Of a DNA stretch of 64,000 nt, positions 25,721 through 34,616 are shown one piece after another (the first letter of the stretch is position 1; every line of letters begins with the position of its first letter). The DNA is from Paucibacter sp. KCTC 42545. GTDB taxonomy: Bacteria > Pseudomonadota > Gammaproteobacteria > Burkholderiales > Burkholderiaceae_C. Made by a program: the position numbers and the translations under genes. The notes beneath the pieces are model-generated. The model was not told where the DNA came from, ran no database searches, and saw nothing but the letters and a program-made list of their open reading frames with translations. The stretch is from NCBI RefSeq assembly GCF_001477625.1, contig NZ_CP013692.1, positions 682,001 through 746,000 of the forward strand, given 5' to 3'.

Positions 25721-26533
25721 ATGGCCATGGATGTCGTTGATTTTGAAATCAAGGGTGCCGAGATGCAGTTCGTCGAGGTCGAGCTCGACCCCGGCGAGGC
25801 CGCCATCGGCGAGGCCGGCAGCATGATGTATATGGACTCGGCGATCAGCATGGACACCGTGTTTGGTGACGGTGCGGCGGCCCAGGGCGGCTTCTTCGGC
25901 AAGCTGCTGAGCGCGGGCAAACGCCTGGTGACGGGCGAATCGCTGTTCACCACCATCTACACCAATCAGGGCCACGGCAAGGCCAAGGTGGCCTTCGCTG
26001 CACCTTACCCCGGCAAGATTTTGCCAATGGACCTGCGCCAACTCGGCGGCACGCTGATCTGCCAGAAAGACGCCTTCTTGTGCGCCGCACGTGGCGTGTC
26101 GCTGGGCATTGCCTTGCAGCAAAAGCTGGGGGTGGGCTTCTTCGGCGGCGAGGGCTTCATCATGCAAAAGCTCGACGGCGACGGACTGGCCTTTGTGCAC
26201 GCCGGCGGCACCGTGGTGCGGCGCAGCCTGCAGCCGGGTGAAACCGTGCTGGTGGACACCGGCTGCGTGGTGGCCTACACGCCCAATGTCAATTTCGAGA
26301 TCCAGTACGTGGGCAAGATCAAGACGGCGCTGTTCGGTGGCGAGGGCTTGTTCCTGGCCAAGATGACCGGCCCCGGCGAGATCTGGCTGCAAAGCCTGCC
26401 CTTCTCGCGCCTGGCGTCGCGTATTTTTGCTGCCGCACCGCAGCGCGGCGGCAGCCGTGAGGAAGGTTCGTTGCTCGGCGGCGTGGCCGCCGGCGGCCTG
26501 CTCGGCGGTTTGCTGGGCGGCGACGAAGACTGA
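25721..26533 (+). CDS. AIM24/TIGR00266-family protein
   Basis: The 270-residue protein has the family's double beta-barrel pattern: EVELDPGEAAIGEAGSMMYM at the start, GESLFTTIYTNQGHGKAKVA, LVDTGCVVAYTPNVNFE and TALFGGEGLFLAKMTGPG. It ends with a Gly-rich tail LLGGVAAGGLLGGLLGG. The bacterial function is not established; in yeast AIM24 is a mitochondrial inner-membrane protein. CAGGAG lies 7-12 bases before the ATG. Confidence 0.88.
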   Translation: MAMDVVDFEIKGAEMQFVEVELDPGEAAIGEAGSMMYMDSAISMDTVFGDGAAAQGGFFGKLLSAGKRLVTGESLFTTIYTNQGHGKAKVAFAAPYPGKILPMDLRQLGGTLICQKDAFLCAARGVSLGIALQQKLGVGFFGGEGFIMQKLDGDGLAFVHAGGTVVRRSLQPGETVLVDTGCVVAYTPNVNFEIQYVGKIKTALFGGEGLFLAKMTGPGEIWLQSLPFSRLASRIFAAAPQRGGSREEGSLLGGVAAGGLLGGLLGGDED

Positions 26534-26647
26534 GCCGCAGGGCGCACCGGCCCTTGACCCTCGGCAAGGTGTGTCGCCGACGGGGCAACTACACTGGCGG
26601 GCCTTGCTACACGGGTAGCAGCGCCCATTTTTGCCAGAGGTTGATCG

Positions 26648-27664
26648 ATGTCTTTTTTGTTCCGGCCGCGTGTTCTTGCCAGCTTGGCCCTGAGTTTCCT
26701 GACCGCGACCAGCGCCCTGGCTGCCCCGCCGGCGGGGCCCGTCAGCAAACCCATCTTTGTGCTGAATTCGCTGGACGCCGACATCAGCGTGATTGACCCG
26801 GTCAGCTTCACCCAGATCAAACGCATTCCCACCGGCAAAGAGCCGCATCACCTCTACCTCACGCCGGATGAAAAATCCCTGGTGGTGGCCAATGCCCTGG
26901 GTGATTCGCTGACCTTCATCGACCCGGCCACGGCCGAGGTGCAGCGCGTGGTCAACGGCATTGCCGACCCCTACCACCTGCGCTTCTCGCCGGACATGAA
27001 GTGGTTTGTCACCGCCGCCAACCGCCTGGACCATGTCAATCTGTACCGCTGGGTGCCTGCCGACACGGCCAAGCCCTTCCAACTGGTCAAGCGCATTCCC
27101 GCGCCCAAGACGCCCAGCCATTTGTTCATCGACAGCAAGAGCACCGTGCTCTACGTCAGCCTGCAAGACAGCGATGAGTTGCTGGCGGTTGACCTGGCCA
27201 CCCAGGCGCCGCGCTGGAAGACCAAGGTCGGCCCCATGCCGGCGGACATCTTCCTGAGCCCTGACGACAAACACATCCTGGTAGCGCTGACCGGCGCCAA
27301 GGAAGTGGAGGTCTACGACGTCAGCGGCAGCGCGCCCAAATTGGTCAAGCGCATCTCCACCGGCAATGGCGCCCACTCCTTCCGCGCTTGGGGTGACAAG
27401 CGTCATGTGCTGGTCAGCAACCGCGCCGGCAACACCATCAGCAAGATCGATCTGCAGAGCTTTGCGGTGGTCGATCAGTTCCCCGGCCCGAATGGCCCGG
27501 ACGATATGGAAGTGCTGGGCGACGGCAAGACTCTGCTGGTGACCTCGCGCTGGGCCGGCAAGCTGACCAAGATCGACACCGTCAGCAAGAAGGTGATCCA
27601 GCAGGTCAAGGTCGGCAAATCGCCGCATGGCGTGTGGACGCTGGATCACATGCCGCGCCAGTGA
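26648..27664 (+). CDS. Exported YVTN/YncE-type beta-propeller protein
   Basis: The 338-residue protein has a signal peptide (residues 1-25, ending SALAAP) and about seven repeats of roughly 40-45 residues typical of YVTN/SMP-30-like propellers, for example LYLTPDEKSLVVANALGD, LRFSPDMKWFVTAANRLD and IFLSPDDKHILVALTGA. Such periplasmic propellers bind small ligands or act as lactonases; the activity cannot be told here. The stop shares its last base with the ATG of the polysaccharide deacetylase gene, so the two are translationally coupled. Confidence 0.82.
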   Translation: MSFLFRPRVLASLALSFLTATSALAAPPAGPVSKPIFVLNSLDADISVIDPVSFTQIKRIPTGKEPHHLYLTPDEKSLVVANALGDSLTFIDPATAEVQRVVNGIADPYHLRFSPDMKWFVTAANRLDHVNLYRWVPADTAKPFQLVKRIPAPKTPSHLFIDSKSTVLYVSLQDSDELLAVDLATQAPRWKTKVGPMPADIFLSPDDKHILVALTGAKEVEVYDVSGSAPKLVKRISTGNGAHSFRAWGDKRHVLVSNRAGNTISKIDLQSFAVVDQFPGPNGPDDMEVLGDGKTLLVTSRWAGKLTKIDTVSKKVIQQVKVGKSPHGVWTLDHMPRQ

Positions 27665-28518
27665 TGCTTGCTTCCCTGTGTGAGTCTTTGTCAGGGCGCT
27701 TCGCCAGGCCCACAGCCCTTGCCATGGCTCTGACGCTGGTCGGCACGACCTTGCAGGCCGCCCCGTCCTGCGACAAGCCGGTCTACCTGACCTTTGATAC
27801 CGGCCATATGGGCGTGGCCCCGCTGATCGCGGACACGCTCAAACGCTTCGATGCCAAGGCCACCTTTTTCCTTGCCAATGAGCCCACCCAAACCGGCGGC
27901 CAGACCCTGGACGCGCAGTGGGCGCCGTGGTGGAAGAACCTGGCCACACAAGGCCATGACTTTGGCCCCCACACCTGGGATCACGACACCTGGCTAGAAG
28001 ACTTGCCCGACGGCCGCTTCAAGATGCGCCGCGCCGCCGGGGTGCAAAAGCCGCAGATCGTTGAGCTCACTGCGCAGCAGTATTGCGAAAGCCTGGACAA
28101 GGTGGCCCAGCGCTTCACCGAGATGACCGGCAAGAAAATGGGCCCGCTGTTCCGCGCCCCCGCCGGCAAGAGTTCGCCCGCGCTGCTGGCCGCCACCAAG
28201 GCCTGCGGCTACACCCATGTGGGCTGGAGCGCGGCGGGCTTTCTGGGCGATGAGTTGTCCAGCCAAAGCCACCCCAATGCCCAGTTGCTGGAGCGCGCCC
28301 TGCGTGACATCAAGCCTGGCGATATCTTGATGGCGCATCTGGGCATCTGGTCGCGCCAAGACCCCTGGGCGCCTGCCGTGCTTGAGCCTTTGATGCAAGG
28401 GCTCAAGGACAAGGGCATGTGCTTCGCGCCCCTGCGTGAACACCCGCGTTACGCGCCCTTGTTTGCCAGCCTGGAAGCCAAGCGTAGCGAGGGCAAGGCC
28501 GTCGCCAGCAAACCCTGA
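27664..28518 (+). CDS. Exported polysaccharide deacetylase family protein
   Basis: The 284-residue product has an N-terminal signal segment (to about residue 35, TLQAAPS) and a NodB domain. Its motifs are LTFDTGHMG (motif 1, usually TFDDG), HTWDHDTW (motif 2, HxxxH metal ligands), LFRAPAGKSSPALL (motif 3, RxPxG) and ILMAHLG (motif 5). The metal ligands look kept, so hydrolysis of N- or O-acetyl groups from a glycan is likely. The start at 27664 overlaps the preceding stop by one base; an upstream in-frame start is less plausible. Substrate unknown: peptidoglycan or an exopolysaccharide are the usual choices. Confidence 0.85.
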   Translation: MLASLCESLSGRFARPTALAMALTLVGTTLQAAPSCDKPVYLTFDTGHMGVAPLIADTLKRFDAKATFFLANEPTQTGGQTLDAQWAPWWKNLATQGHDFGPHTWDHDTWLEDLPDGRFKMRRAAGVQKPQIVELTAQQYCESLDKVAQRFTEMTGKKMGPLFRAPAGKSSPALLAATKACGYTHVGWSAAGFLGDELSSQSHPNAQLLERALRDIKPGDILMAHLGIWSRQDPWAPAVLEPLMQGLKDKGMCFAPLREHPRYAPLFASLEAKRSEGKAVASKP

Positions 28519-28520
28519 CG

Positions 28521-29486
28521 ATGATGGAATTCTTGACTGATCTTTTTGCCCAGGGCCAGCTCTGGCTGTTTGAAACCGTGGTGCAGCCGCTGGTGTTCAA
28601 TCTGGGCGGCGGCAATCTGCTGGAAGACGCTTTTGCTGCGACCGGCTGGTTGCTGGTGGGCTTGCTGCAAATTGCGGTGATGCTGACCGCCATTCGCGGC
28701 CTGGAGCGCTGGCGCCCGGTGGAGGCGCAGACCGACCGCGCCGCCAAGCGGGTGGATGTGATCTACACCTTGATTCATCGCTTGGGCCTGTTCCGTTTGG
28801 CGATGTTCTTCAGCATCGATCCGATGTGGGACTATCTGGCTGGCCAGATGCGCATGGTGGGTGTGCCGAGCTTCCAGCTCGACGCGCTGTGGCCCGGCGT
28901 CACCGACCAACCCTTGCTGAGTTTTTGCCTCTATCTGCTGGTGTTTGACTGCGTCAATTACTGGCTGCACCGTGCCCAACATCAGTGGAATTGGTGGTGG
29001 GCGCTGCACAGCCTGCACCACAGCCAGCGCGAGATGAGCATGTGGACCGATAACCGCAACCATCTTCTGGACGATGTGATCCGCGATGCCGCTTTTGTGC
29101 TGCTGGCCCGCCTGATTGGGGTGGAGCCGGGTCAGTTCATCGCCTTGGTGGCCTTCTCGCAGTTGATGGAAAACCTGCAGCACGCCAATGTGCGCTTGTG
29201 GTTCGGGCCGGTGCTGGAGCGTGTGGTGGTCAGCCCGCGTTTTCATCGCCGCCATCACTCCATCGGCATCGGCCATGAGTCGGGCGGCCGCGGCACGCTG
29301 GGCGGGCACAATTTCAGCGTGCTGTTCGCGTTTTGGGATGTGATCTTCCGCACTGGCGACTTCAAACTGCAATGGGATGCCACCGGCGTGCGCGACCAAT
29401 TGCCGGAAGAGGGCGGGCGGGACTACGGGCGCGGATTCTGGGCCCAGCAATGGTTGGGTTTGCGGCGCCTGTTTGGCGCCAGTTGA
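28521..29486 (+). CDS. Sterol desaturase/fatty acid hydroxylase family membrane enzyme
   Basis: The 321-residue protein has several membrane helices and the di-iron histidine clusters of the family: WLHRAQH (HxxxH type), LHSLHHSQ, LQHANVRLW and FHRRHHSIG. These enzymes hydroxylate or desaturate lipid chains or sterol-like molecules with oxygen at the membrane face. It begins 2 bases after the deacetylase stop (ATGATG, either codon) on the same strand. Substrate unknown. Confidence 0.87.
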   Translation: MMEFLTDLFAQGQLWLFETVVQPLVFNLGGGNLLEDAFAATGWLLVGLLQIAVMLTAIRGLERWRPVEAQTDRAAKRVDVIYTLIHRLGLFRLAMFFSIDPMWDYLAGQMRMVGVPSFQLDALWPGVTDQPLLSFCLYLLVFDCVNYWLHRAQHQWNWWWALHSLHHSQREMSMWTDNRNHLLDDVIRDAAFVLLARLIGVEPGQFIALVAFSQLMENLQHANVRLWFGPVLERVVVSPRFHRRHHSIGIGHESGGRGTLGGHNFSVLFAFWDVIFRTGDFKLQWDATGVRDQLPEEGGRDYGRGFWAQQWLGLRRLFGAS

Positions 29487-29511
29487 ACGGCTGAATGAGA
29501 GAAGTCAAGCA

Positions 29512-30405
29512 ATGGTCAAGTCCATGAGTCAGCTTGCCGACGCCTTCTGGCGTGCGGCGGCCTATTGCCTGCATCCGCGGGTGATCGCCATGTCGTTTTT
29601 GCCGCTGCTGCTGTCGGCTACGCTGGCCCTCGGCTTGGGCTATTTTTTCTGGGCAGACGCGGTGACCGGCATGCGCAGCACGCTGGAGTCCTGGCAGCTG
29701 ATCAACTCCTTGCTGGGTTGGCTCGACAGTGTCGGCGCCAGCGGTCTGCGCAGCGCGTTGGCGCCCTTGCTGGTCTTGGCTTTTGCCTTGCCGGTGATTG
29801 TGGTGCTGAGCCTGCTGCTGGTGGCGTTGATGATGACGCCCACCTTGATCAAGCTGGTGGCCGAGCGGCGTTTCCCCATGCTGGAGAAAAAACAGGGCGG
29901 CACCTTCTGGAAGTCGCTGGCTTGGTCGCTGGTGCATTCGGTGCTGGCGCTGTTCGCCTTGCTGGTGAGTCTGCCCTTCTGGCTGATTCCGCCCTTGGCC
30001 CTGATCGTGCCGCCGTTGATCTTCGGCTGGCTCAGCTACAAGGTGTTTGCTTTTGATGCCCTGGCCGAGCATGCCTCGGCGCAGGAATGCCGGCAGCTGA
30101 TGCGCGCCCACAAGGTGCCGATGATGACCCTGGGCTTGGTGACCGGTTTCTTGGGCGCAGCACCCGCCGCCATCTGGGCTTTTGGCGTGATGGCGGTGGC
30201 GCTGGCGCCGCTGCTGGTGCTGGTGTCGATCTGGCTCTACACCCTGGTGTTTGCCTTCTCCACCCTGTGGTTCATCCACTATGCGCTCAATGCCTTGCAG
30301 GAGCTGCGCATGTCACGGGGGCAGGGCGTACAGGGTGGGCAGGGCGGGCCGGTGATTGAGGCGGAGCAGCTGTCCGTGATTCAAGCGCAGGAGCAAACCC
30401 CATGA
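29512..30405 (+). CDS. EI24/CysZ-like integral membrane protein
   Basis: The 297-residue protein has an amphipathic N-terminus (LADAFWRAAAYCLHPRVIAM) and about five to six long hydrophobic segments. The family-typical MTPTLIKLVAERRFPMLEKK loop is followed by FWKSLAWSLVHSVLALFALL and a loop LAEHASAQECRQLMRAHK between helices. The EI24 superfamily includes the sulfate transporter CysZ and eukaryotic EI24; this one lacks clear evidence for sulfate transport. The start at 29512 is preferred over longer in-frame starts inside the previous gene. The stop overlaps the start of the next gene (ATGA). Confidence 0.8.
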   Translation: MVKSMSQLADAFWRAAAYCLHPRVIAMSFLPLLLSATLALGLGYFFWADAVTGMRSTLESWQLINSLLGWLDSVGASGLRSALAPLLVLAFALPVIVVLSLLLVALMMTPTLIKLVAERRFPMLEKKQGGTFWKSLAWSLVHSVLALFALLVSLPFWLIPPLALIVPPLIFGWLSYKVFAFDALAEHASAQECRQLMRAHKVPMMTLGLVTGFLGAAPAAIWAFGVMAVALAPLLVLVSIWLYTLVFAFSTLWFIHYALNALQELRMSRGQGVQGGQGGPVIEAEQLSVIQAQEQTP

Positions 30406-31199
30406 AAGTTGGCCTGATCATCATTGGCGACGAGATCTTGTCGGGCAAGCGCCAAGACAAGCATATGAGCACTTTCATCCAACTGTTGGCCGCTCGCGGC
30501 ATGCAGCTGGATTGGGCCAAATACCTGGCCGACGACCCGGCGCAGATCACCGAGCATTTGCGCCAAGCCTTTGCCAGCGGCGATCTCGTCATCAGCTGCG
30601 GCGGTATCGGCGCCACGCCGGACGATCACACCCGCCAATCGGCCGCCGCTGCCCTGGGGGCCGAGCTGGTCTTACATCCCGAGGCCAAGGAACTGATCTG
30701 GCAGCGCATCACGCAAATGGCGCAAGAGCAGGGTCAGGCAAGCCCTGACCCTGAAGCGGGCGACACGCTGCGCCGCCTGCAGATGGGCGTGTTCCCAGCC
30801 GGTGCCGAAATCATCCCCAACCCCTTCAACAAGATTCCCGGCTTCTCGGTCGGCACGGTCTACTTCGTGCCCGGCTTCCCGGTGATGGCGCATCCGATGA
30901 TGGCCTGGGTGCTGGATGAGCGGCATGCCGATCTGCACCGCACGGTGGGGCTGCAAGAGCGCTCGCTGATCGTGCAGGGCGCCATGGAAGCTTCGCTAAC
31001 GCCGCTGATGGAAGCGGTGGAAGCGCAGTTCGCTGGCATCAAGGTTTTCAGCCTGCCCAGCGTCGATCATCCGCAATGGGGCCGCCATATCGAGCTGGGC
31101 GTGAAGGGTGCGCCCGAGCAGATGGAGGCCGCCTACGCCGCACTGAAAACAGGCGTGCTCGATTTTGGTGCCATCATCAGCACTGAAATGGTGCGATGA
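30402..31199 (+). CDS. CinA-like molybdopterin-binding (MoCF) domain protein
   Basis: The 265-residue protein has the MoCF fold at the N-terminus: IIIGDEILSGKRQDKHM and the ISCGGIGATPDDHTRQS loop, as in the N-terminal half of CinA. It lacks the C-terminal nicotinamide-nucleotide amidase domain of full CinA. The short form is common and often annotated as competence/damage-inducible protein A; its real reaction is uncertain. The start overlaps the EI24-like stop by 4 bases. Confidence 0.82.
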   Translation: MKVGLIIIGDEILSGKRQDKHMSTFIQLLAARGMQLDWAKYLADDPAQITEHLRQAFASGDLVISCGGIGATPDDHTRQSAAAALGAELVLHPEAKELIWQRITQMAQEQGQASPDPEAGDTLRRLQMGVFPAGAEIIPNPFNKIPGFSVGTVYFVPGFPVMAHPMMAWVLDERHADLHRTVGLQERSLIVQGAMEASLTPLMEAVEAQFAGIKVFSLPSVDHPQWGRHIELGVKGAPEQMEAAYAALKTGVLDFGAIISTEMVR

Positions 31200-31210
31200 G
31201 CCAAATCGAT

Positions 31211-31230
31211 TGGCACCAAAACAGGGCTGC
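31211..31230 (+). promoter_or_regulatory. Possible NtrC half-site region upstream of glnA
   Basis: TGGCACCAAAACAGGGCTGC carries one good NtrC half-site (GCACCA) and a poor second half. It lies about 100 bases upstream of the sigma-54 promoter at 31323, where enhancer sites for NtrC usually sit. Only one arm matches the TGCACC-N5-GGTGCA dyad, so the call is weak. Confidence 0.3.
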
Positions 31231-31322
31231 CGTGGGAGTTTGTTTTTGCCAAAGCGCTAGCAAGCCCCGGCAATCCCCGCATAATTCCGCTGGGCGCCCG
31301 GTCGCAAGGCCATGCACCGTGC

Positions 31323-31338
31323 TGGCACGCAAACTGCT
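31323..31338 (+). promoter_or_regulatory. Sigma-54 promoter of glnA
   Basis: TGGCACGCAAACTGCT matches the -24/-12 consensus TGGCACG-N4-TTGCW with GG and GC at the required spacing; a single base differs (CTGC for TTGC). It ends 88 bases before the glnA start, giving an RNA leader of roughly 75 bases. Sigma-54 control of glnA through NtrC fits the ntrBC genes downstream. Confidence 0.7.
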
Positions 31339-31426
31339 TAATACACAGCACGGCGCATGTTGACCGACGTGCCTGTCGAACAATTTCTTTGAGTCCCACC
31401 CAAGATTTACCCGCTAGGAGCTATTG

Positions 31427-32842
31427 ATGGCCAAGACCGTCGCCGACGTGATGAAGATGGTGAAGGAAAACGAAGTCAAGTTTGTTGACTTCCGCTTCAC
31501 CGATACCCGTGGCAAGGAGCAGCATGTGTCTGTGCCCGTGTCGCATTTCGACGAAGACAAATTCGTCTCTGGCCACGCGTTTGACGGCTCATCGATTGCC
31601 GGTTGGAAGGGCATTGAAGCCTCCGACATGCTGTTGATGCCCGATCCCAACACGGCCAATATCGACCCCTTCTTCGAAGAGCCGACGCTGATCATGAGCT
31701 GCGACGTGGTCGAGCCCAGCGATGGCAAGGCTTACGAGCGTGACCCACGTTCGCTGGCCAAGCGCGCCGAAGCCTATCTGAAGGCCTCTGGCCTGGGCGA
31801 CACCGCCTTCTTCGGTCCTGAGCCCGAATTCTTCGTGTTCGACTCGATCCGCTGGAACGTCGACATGTCCGGCTGCTTCGTCAAGATCGACTCCGAAGAA
31901 GCTGCCTGGAACACCGGCAAGGAATACGACCACGGCAACTCCGGCTATCGCCCGAGCGTCAAGGGTGGTTACTTCCCCGTGCCTCCGGTTGATTCGGGCC
32001 AAGACATGCGCTCGGAAATGAGCCTGATCCTGGAACAACTGGGCATCCCGGTTGAAGTGCATCACCACGAAGTGGCGAATGCCGGCCAAATGGAAATCGG
32101 CACCCGTTTCAGCTCGCTGGTTGAGCGCGCTGACTGGACACAGCTGCAAAAGTACGTGATCCAGAACGTGGCCCACGCCTACGGCAAGACTGCCACTTTC
32201 ATGCCCAAGCCCATCGTTGGTGACAACGGTTCCGGCATGCACGTGCACCAGTCGGTCTGGAAGGACGGCAAGAACCTGTTCGCCGGCGACGGCTACGGTG
32301 GCCTGAGCGAGTTCGCCCTGTACTACATTGGCGGCATCATCAAGCACGCTCGTGCACTGAACGCCATCACCAATCCCGGTACGAACTCGTACAAGCGTCT
32401 GGTGCCTGGCTACGAAGCCCCGGTCAAGCTGGCTTACTCGGCCCGCAACCGCTCGGCATCGATCCGTATCCCCTTCGTGGCCAACCCCAAGGGTCGCCGC
32501 ATCGAGGCACGCTTCCCCGATCCACTGATGAACCCCTACCTGGGCTTCTCGGCCCTGCTGATGGCTGGTTTGGACGGCGTGGAAAACAAGATCCATCCGG
32601 GCGAAGCCGCCACCAAGGATCTGTACCACTTGCCGCCGGAAGAAGACGCGCTGGTGCCTACCGTTTGCCACAGCCTGGAACAAGCGCTGGAGTATCTGGA
32701 CAAGGACCGTGCCTTCCTGACCAAGGGTGGCGTGTTCACCGACAGCTACATCGACGCCTACATCGAACTGAAGATGCAAGAAGTCACGCGCATGCGCATG
32801 ACCACGCATCCGGTCGAGTTCGACATGTACTACACGCTGTAA
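31427..32842 (+). CDS. glnA: Glutamine synthetase type I
   Basis: The 471-residue enzyme makes glutamine from glutamate and ammonia with ATP, as a dodecamer. GSI signatures: [48 protein letters not shown] (ATP/metal site), [18 protein letters not shown] and [19 protein letters not shown]. The adenylylation Tyr is in [10 protein letters not shown], so activity is probably controlled by GlnE. The codons here look optimised, as expected for a highly expressed gene. TAGGAG lies 6 bases before the ATG; a TTG one codon earlier is less likely. It is followed by a strong terminator, then ntrBC. Confidence 0.97.
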   Translation: MAKTVADVMKMVKENEVKFVDFRFTDTRGKEQHVSVPVSHFDEDKFVSGHAFDGSSIAGWKGIEASDMLLMPDPNTANIDPFFEEPTLIMSCDVVEPSDGKAYERDPRSLAKRAEAYLKASGLGDTAFFGPEPEFFVFDSIRWNVDMSGCFVKIDSEEAAWNTGKEYDHGNSGYRPSVKGGYFPVPPVDSGQDMRSEMSLILEQLGIPVEVHHHEVANAGQMEIGTRFSSLVERADWTQLQKYVIQNVAHAYGKTATFMPKPIVGDNGSGMHVHQSVWKDGKNLFAGDGYGGLSEFALYYIGGIIKHARALNAITNPGTNSYKRLVPGYEAPVKLAYSARNRSASIRIPFVANPKGRRIEARFPDPLMNPYLGFSALLMAGLDGVENKIHPGEAATKDLYHLPPEEDALVPTVCHSLEQALEYLDKDRAFLTKGGVFTDSYIDAYIELKMQEVTRMRMTTHPVEFDMYYTL

Positions 32843-32871
32843 ACCGCGTGCGGCTCGCCTGAGCTGAACAA

Positions 32872-32897
32872 GGGGGCAACTTCGGTTGCCCTTTTTT
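32872..32897 (+). terminator. Rho-independent terminator after glnA
   Basis: GGGCAAC (32874-32880) and GTTGCCC (32885-32891) form a stem with a stable TTCG loop, followed by TTTTTT. It lies 32 bases after the glnA stop and should separate glnA transcription partly from ntrBC. Confidence 0.93.
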
Positions 32898-32948
32898 GTG
32901 CCTGTCTTTGTCGCATTGCCGCCAAGTAACTTGGTCCACAATCGCGCC

Positions 32949-33467
32949 ATGCTGATTCGATCCGCTTTGCAGAATTGTCTGGCCACCGTCTTGGTGGCTG
33001 CTGCCGCCCATGTGCAGGCTCAGTCGGGTGCACCGGTTTACCGCTGCCCCGGCCCACCCGTGCTTTACACCGACGCGCTTTCGGCCAAGGAGGCGGCGGC
33101 GCAGGGTTGCCGCACCATCGAAGGCACGCCCATCACGGTGATGCAGACGAGCAAGCCCCGGCCCGCCAGCAGCGGCAGCGCTGCGGCGCCGAGTGCCGCC
33201 AGTGCCGGTTCTGAAGCGCAGCGCGTCGAGCCCGGCCAGCAGCGCAGCCGCGACGGCGAACGCCGCCGCGTGCTGGAGACCGAGTTGCGCGAAGCCGAAG
33301 AACGCTTGGCCGCTGCCCAGCGCGAATTGGCCAGCAACTCCGAGCGGCGCGGTGACGAGCGCAATTACCAGCGCTACCTGGATCGCATGCTTGAGCTCAA
33401 GGCCAATGTCAGCCGGCAAGAGAGTGATGTTCAGGCCCTGAAACGAGAGATCAGCAAGCTGCCCTGA
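32949..33467 (+). CDS. Exported DUF4124-like protein with C-terminal coiled coil
   Basis: The 172-residue protein has a signal peptide (about residues 1-25, ending AHVQAQS) and a short motif with two cysteines (VYRCPGPPVLYTDALSA and GCRTIEG) resembling the DUF4124 pattern in which a Cys pair flanks an aromatic-T-D segment. A Ser/Ala-rich linker and a long charged helix (about 112-170, EREAEER-type heptads) likely forming a coiled coil follow. It sits between glnA and ntrB, an arrangement I recall from other Burkholderiales. It may be periplasmic. A role in nitrogen control is not shown by the sequence. Confidence 0.7.
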   Translation: MLIRSALQNCLATVLVAAAAHVQAQSGAPVYRCPGPPVLYTDALSAKEAAAQGCRTIEGTPITVMQTSKPRPASSGSAAAPSAASAGSEAQRVEPGQQRSRDGERRRVLETELREAEERLAAAQRELASNSERRGDERNYQRYLDRMLELKANVSRQESDVQALKREISKLP

Positions 33468-33495
33468 GTTTGACCTTTGGGCCGGCCACCTCCCC

Positions 33496-34575
33496 ATGAC
33501 CCACAGCCCTAATTTCGAAGCTTTTGACACCCTGGCCACCATGGTGGCGGTGGTGCAGCCCGACGGCGAATGCTTGTTCGCCAATGCCGCGTTTGAGAAC
33601 GCCATGCGCTTATCGCGCCGTGCGGTACAGCGCAGCCAGTTGTACGACTGGTTTGTTGACGCCAGCCGCCTGCGCGATGCCGTGCAGGGCTTGGCCCGTA
33701 ACAGCTACTCCAGCAGCCGCTTTGACGCCGTGCTGCGCCGCGGCACGCGGCCCAGTGGCCCTGGCTTCACGGTGGAAGATCTGCCGGTCCATGTGATCGT
33801 GTCGCAAACCGAGTTTGACGATTTGATCCTGGTCGAGCTGATCGAGAACGCCCAGCAAAACCGCCAAGAGCGCGAAGAGCGCAGCTTCGACCAGGTGCAA
33901 GCCACCAAGGAGCTGACCCGCAATTTGGCGCATGAGATCAAGAACCCGCTGGGCGGCATCCGCGGCGCAGCGCAGCTGCTGGCCATGGACTTGCAGCCCG
34001 AGTTGCAGGAGTACACCCAAGTCATCATCCACGAGGTGGATCGTCTGCAGTCCCTGGTGGACCGCTTGCTCGCGCCGCACCGCCATGCGCAGGTGGTGGG
34101 TGATGTGAATATCCATGAGGTCTGCGAGCGGGTGCGCTCGCTGATCCTGGTCGAGTACCCGCGCGGCCTCAAGGTACAACGCGATTACGACACCTCGCTG
34201 CCCGACTTCCGCGGGGACCGCGAGCAGCTGATTCAAGCGGTGCTCAATATCGTGCAGAACGCGGCGCAAGCCTTGCAAGCGCGCATTCAAGCGGGGGACG
34301 CCTGCATCTTTTTGCGCACCCGGGTGGCTCGTCAGGTCACCATCGGCAAGCAGCGTTGGCGCTTGGCATTGGAATTGCATGTGGAGGACAACGGCCCTGG
34401 CATACCGGCCGAGATTCGGGATCGCATCTTCTTCCCCCTGGTGTCGGGGCGCGAAGGCGGCTCCGGCCTCGGCCTCACGCTGGCGCAGACCATTGCCCAA
34501 CAACACCAGGGCATGTTGGACTGCGAAAGCGAGGCGGGCCGGACCGATTTTCGAATGACATTGCCATTGCCTTGA
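33496..34575 (+). CDS. ntrB: Nitrogen regulation sensor kinase NtrB (GlnL)
   Basis: The 359-residue cytoplasmic kinase has a PAS-like N-terminus (about 1-120), a HisKA domain with the phospho-acceptor His in NLAHEIKNPLGGIRGAAQLL, and an HATPase with AVLNIVQNAAQAL (N-box), VEDNGPGIPAEIRDRIFFPL and GSGLGLTLAQTIAQQH. NtrB phosphorylates or dephosphorylates NtrC depending on PII protein and nitrogen supply. It is 28 bases after the secreted-protein gene and 41 before ntrC. Confidence 0.95.
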   Translation: MTHSPNFEAFDTLATMVAVVQPDGECLFANAAFENAMRLSRRAVQRSQLYDWFVDASRLRDAVQGLARNSYSSSRFDAVLRRGTRPSGPGFTVEDLPVHVIVSQTEFDDLILVELIENAQQNRQEREERSFDQVQATKELTRNLAHEIKNPLGGIRGAAQLLAMDLQPELQEYTQVIIHEVDRLQSLVDRLLAPHRHAQVVGDVNIHEVCERVRSLILVEYPRGLKVQRDYDTSLPDFRGDREQLIQAVLNIVQNAAQALQARIQAGDACIFLRTRVARQVTIGKQRWRLALELHVEDNGPGIPAEIRDRIFFPLVSGREGGSGLGLTLAQTIAQQHQGMLDCESEAGRTDFRMTLPLP

Positions 34576-34616
34576 TCCAACCCGATCTGCTTTGATCCGC
34601 ACAGGGAACACACCGC

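Noticed and set aside
25658..27649. Minus-strand open frame extending upstream of the IclR gene across the AIM24 and propeller genes
   Set aside because: Only the last 291 codons (IclR) look like protein. The upstream part is antisense to two well-supported plus-strand genes and there is a good ATG at 25657.
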